In this document: piece after piece, positions 5,596-7,062 of the stretch
Layout: each line of letters begins with the position of its first letter
How positions within the stretch are numbered: the first letter of the stretch is position 1
Origin: an uncultured Actinomycetes bacterium
Lineage (GTDB): Bacteria > Actinomycetota > Acidimicrobiia > Acidimicrobiales > Acidimicrobilacustridaceae
Assembly (NCBI GenBank): GCA_945957335.1
Contig: CAMFLJ010000198.1
Coordinates: 1 to 7,062 of the forward strand
Length of the DNA: 7,062 nucleotides
Direction of reading: 5' to 3'
Position numbers and translations under genes: made by a program
The notes under the pieces: generated by a model
The model's database searches: none
Seen by the model: only the letters and a program-made list of their open reading frames with translations
What the model was told of the DNA's origin: nothing

Positions 5596-5653
5596 GCCTC
5601 AGGTGCCTGGTCGGGTTCGGGTGACGGCGCCGACCACGACGGTGACCGGCCGC

Positions 5654-5675
5654 CTCGCCGTCAGAAGGCGGCGAG
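5654..5675 (-). other. Hairpin spanning the lipoprotein stop codon
   Basis: CTCGCCG at 5654-5660 is the exact reverse complement of CGGCGAG at 5669-5675, leaving an eight-base loop (5661-5668) that contains the lipoprotein's TGA. A 7-bp all-match stem at a gene end could slow or end transcription or shield the 3' end. No T-run follows on the minus strand, so it is not a standard intrinsic terminator. Confidence 0.35.
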
Positions 5676-6710
5676 TACCGGCGTCGGCTCGGGGAGCGGG
5701 TCGGGCAGGGTGACCCCGATGTCGAGGAGGTGGGGCACCGGCGTGGCCTGCGAGGCGTCCCACCAGACCAGCCAGCCCCTCGACGCACCCGTGGAGGGGA
5801 CGACCGGATCGTGGGCGTACTGGGCCGCCACCCCGATGACCCAACGGTGGGTCGTGTCGGCGCCGAGGCTCGTGAGCACGACGCTCCCGACCCCGTCGAG
5901 CGTGGACACCTCGGGCATCACGTGGAGCTGCCCGGAGGCGTCGTACCAGGGCATCCCCGAACGATGGCCGGCCGGGCCGCCGACAGCCACGGGCGCCACG
6001 GCCGCGTCGCTCAGCGCACCGGTGCCCGGGTCGACCGTGTAGCCGATGGGGGCCGGTGGAGTGATGCTCTCGTTCTGACCGACCGCCGCGAGGAGCAATC
6101 CGTCGGGCCTCCACACCACGTCGGACGGCCCACCGGCGTCGACGCCTGCGGGCATCGACAGCGACGTGACCCCGCCGGTGATCGCCACGAGGTGGAGCTG
6201 CGCGCCGGCCACCGGCAGCCAGCGACCGTCCGGCGACGGCAGGTACGGGAGACCGTCGCCCAGCTGGGTCCTGAGGCGCGCCGCGGATGACGCGTCGAGC
6301 GGAACCTGGAACAGGTCCCAGTTGGTGAAGCCGAACGTCACGCCGACCTGACCGTCAGGCAGCAGGCCGAGCGACTCCATCGAGGCGTGCTCCGGGCCGT
6401 CCCCGGAGAAGGCGGCAGCGAGCCCGGCCTGGTCGGCGAGCGCCGTCTGCTTCCTGCTCACGGTGTCGACGGCGACGAGGCGCTGCTCACCCTTCGACGG
6501 GTCACCAAGTGCCAGCACGACCGTGGCGGGGAAGCCCTCAGGCAGCGGGACGGCGGTCGGCTCGGATCTCCCAGCGGGCGTCGACGTGGAGGTCGTGACG
6601 TCACCGGCGCCGGAGCTCCCCGAGCTGCAGGACGCGGCGACGAGCGCCAGCACGGCGGCCCCCACGACCACTGCCTTCCTGTGCCACCCCACGGCCCCCG
6701 CAGTGCGCAT
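5661..6710 (-). CDS. Probable lipoprotein with beta-propeller-like repeats
   Basis: A 349-residue exported protein. The signal region has basic residues (H10-R11-K12), a hydrophobic core (13-25) and a lipobox-like L-V-A-A-S-C ending at Cys28; Ala at the -3 place is permitted but less usual than Leu. A Ser/Gly/Thr-rich linker (29-52) follows, as in surface lipoproteins. The mature part shows repeated short strand units with propeller-style turns: L-P-D-G-Q (117-121), S-P-D-G-R-W (159-164), W-R-P-D-G-L-L (200-206) and Y-D-A-S-G-Q-L (256-262). It also has a W-L-V-W-W-D segment near 313-318. This resembles WD40/TolB-like six- or seven-bladed propellers used for binding, but no enzyme motif is seen. 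No strong ribosome site precedes the ATG at 6710; an in-frame GTG at codon 7 would also keep the signal. It is divergent from the partial gene at 6770, with a 59-bp gap. Confidence 0.85.
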   Translation of the reverse strand: MRTAGAVGWHRKAVVVGAAVLALVAASCSSGSSGAGDVTTSTSTPAGRSEPTAVPLPEGFPATVVLALGDPSKGEQRLVAVDTVSRKQTALADQAGLAAAFSGDGPEHASMESLGLLPDGQVGVTFGFTNWDLFQVPLDASSAARLRTQLGDGLPYLPSPDGRWLPVAGAQLHLVAITGGVTSLSMPAGVDAGGPSDVVWRPDGLLLAAVGQNESITPPAPIGYTVDPGTGALSDAAVAPVAVGGPAGHRSGMPWYDASGQLHVMPEVSTLDGVGSVVLTSLGADTTHRWVIGVAAQYAHDPVVPSTGASRGWLVWWDASQATPVPHLLDIGVTLPDPLPEPTPVLAAF

Positions 6711-6719
6711 CTGGCCAGT

Positions 6720-6733
6720 CTCGTACCGACGAG
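6720..6733. repeat. Short inverted repeat in the lipoprotein/membrane-protein divergent gap
   Basis: CTCGT (6720-6724) and ACGAG (6729-6733) are exact reverse complements around a four-base centre, placed about ten bases before the lipoprotein ATG. It could be a small operator, or chance in GC-rich DNA. No clear -10 box was found on either strand in this 59-bp gap. Confidence 0.25.
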
Positions 6734-6769
6734 GTGGTCGATGTCGGCGAAACGGGGAAGGGACCCGTG

Positions 6770-7062
6770 ATGCGTGCTTCCACCAAGCAGGTCACATCAG
6801 CCACCATCGACGCCGTCGAGGCGGCGCGGCAGCGTGCCGCCGGGGTCGTCGGGTCGAGCGCCGACATGGTCACCTCCGCCGTCGAGAAGGGCGCCTCCGT
6901 CGTCGAGGGCGGCATCGAGAAGGTGGCCGACCGCGTGCCGAGCGCCGCGATCTCGGTGAATGAGCGGCCCCGGCGTCACCGGGTGCGCTCGCTGCTCATC
7001 GGCGCCGTCGTGCTGGTCGTGATCCTCGCCGTGGCCAAGAAGCTCACCGCCCAGGCCGAGCC
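6770..7062 (+). CDS. N-terminal part of a small single-pass membrane protein, unidentified
   Basis: An open frame of 97 codons that runs off the window end, so it is partial at the 3' side. The ATG at 6770 (with an in-frame GTG just before it at 6767) follows a purine-rich GGGGAAGGGA ribosome site at good spacing. Residues 5-60 are rich in Ala, Val, Ser and Glu with spaced charges (T-S-A-T-I-D-A-V-E-A-A-R, then V-T-S-A-V-E-K-G-A-S-V-V-E-G-G-I-E-K-V), suggesting amphipathic helix. A basic patch (R67-P-R-R-H-R-V-R73) leads into one membrane helix at about 74-89 (S-L-L-I-G-A-V-V-L-V-V-I-L-A-V-A), then K-K. The basic side suggests the N-terminal helix lies in the cytoplasm with the helix as an anchor. 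I do not recognise the family. Codon use is like its neighbours, with G/C in most third positions. Confidence 0.7.
   Translation, partial: MRASTKQVTSATIDAVEAARQRAAGVVGSSADMVTSAVEKGASVVEGGIEKVADRVPSAAISVNERPRRHRVRSLLIGAVVLVVILAVAKKLTAQAE

Noticed and set aside
344..6710. The whole set of redox genes read as one new biosynthetic or defence cluster.
   Set aside because: Gene directions alternate, spacing is not operon-like, and the enzymes belong to broad families common in actinobacterial chromosomes; no nuclease, synthase, transporter or mobile gene ties them together.
7056..7062. CCGAGCC at the very end resembles the start of the other Nextera overhang.
   Set aside because: No mosaic-end complement precedes it and the coding frame continues smoothly, so a seven-base chance match is enough to explain it.

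Overview
This is a very GC-rich bacterial window with dense, short-spaced genes. I judge GC at roughly 70% by eye and did not count it. Gene content (a probable F420-dependent luciferase-like oxidoreductase, a DUF6597-type AraC regulator beside a VOC protein, a small membrane-anchored PepSY-like protein) and strong G/C third-codon use point to an actinobacterium, possibly from the Acidimicrobiia. The lineage is an inference from gene style, not from a marker gene. The first 45 bases are not genomic: they are an untrimmed Illumina Nextera P5-side adapter with its i5 index, so the window begins at the raw end of a metagenome or draft contig.

Layout. 46-327 (+) is the C-terminal end of a conserved secreted-type protein of unknown function, cut by the contig edge. 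344-1486 (-) is an FAD-dependent sulfide:quinone-reductase/NDH-2-like oxidoreductase. 1633-2178 (-) is a small membrane-anchored protein with a PepSY-like domain. A 185-bp divergent intergenic region with a perfect 9-bp inverted repeat separates it from 2364-3455 (+), a Gfo/Idh/MocA-type NAD(P)-dependent dehydrogenase. 3490-4296 (-) is an AraC-family regulator, divergent across 67 bp from 4364-4729 (+), a VOC (glyoxalase/bleomycin-resistance fold) protein. 4749-5582 (-) is a luciferase-like, probably F420-dependent oxidoreductase. 5661-6710 (-) is a probable lipoprotein with beta-propeller-like repeats. 6770-7062 (+) is the start of a small single-pass membrane protein that runs off the end.

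How they fit together. Most neighbours are convergent or divergent, so the window is a series of mostly single-gene units and not one operon. The clearest functional pairing is the AraC regulator with the VOC gene, which share a short divergent promoter region. The lipoprotein and luciferase-like genes are co-oriented and 78 bp apart, but the second has its own candidate promoter. Three enzymes use redox cofactors (FAD, NAD(P), probably F420), but nothing ties them to one pathway.

No rRNA, tRNA, CRISPR array, transposase, integrase, phage or toxin-antitoxin signature was seen, and no stretch longer than 300 bases lacks a gene. I found no convincing undescribed multi-gene system. The items most worth checking are the adapter artefact, the inverted repeats in regulatory regions, the AraC/VOC operator and the two unidentified proteins at the ends.
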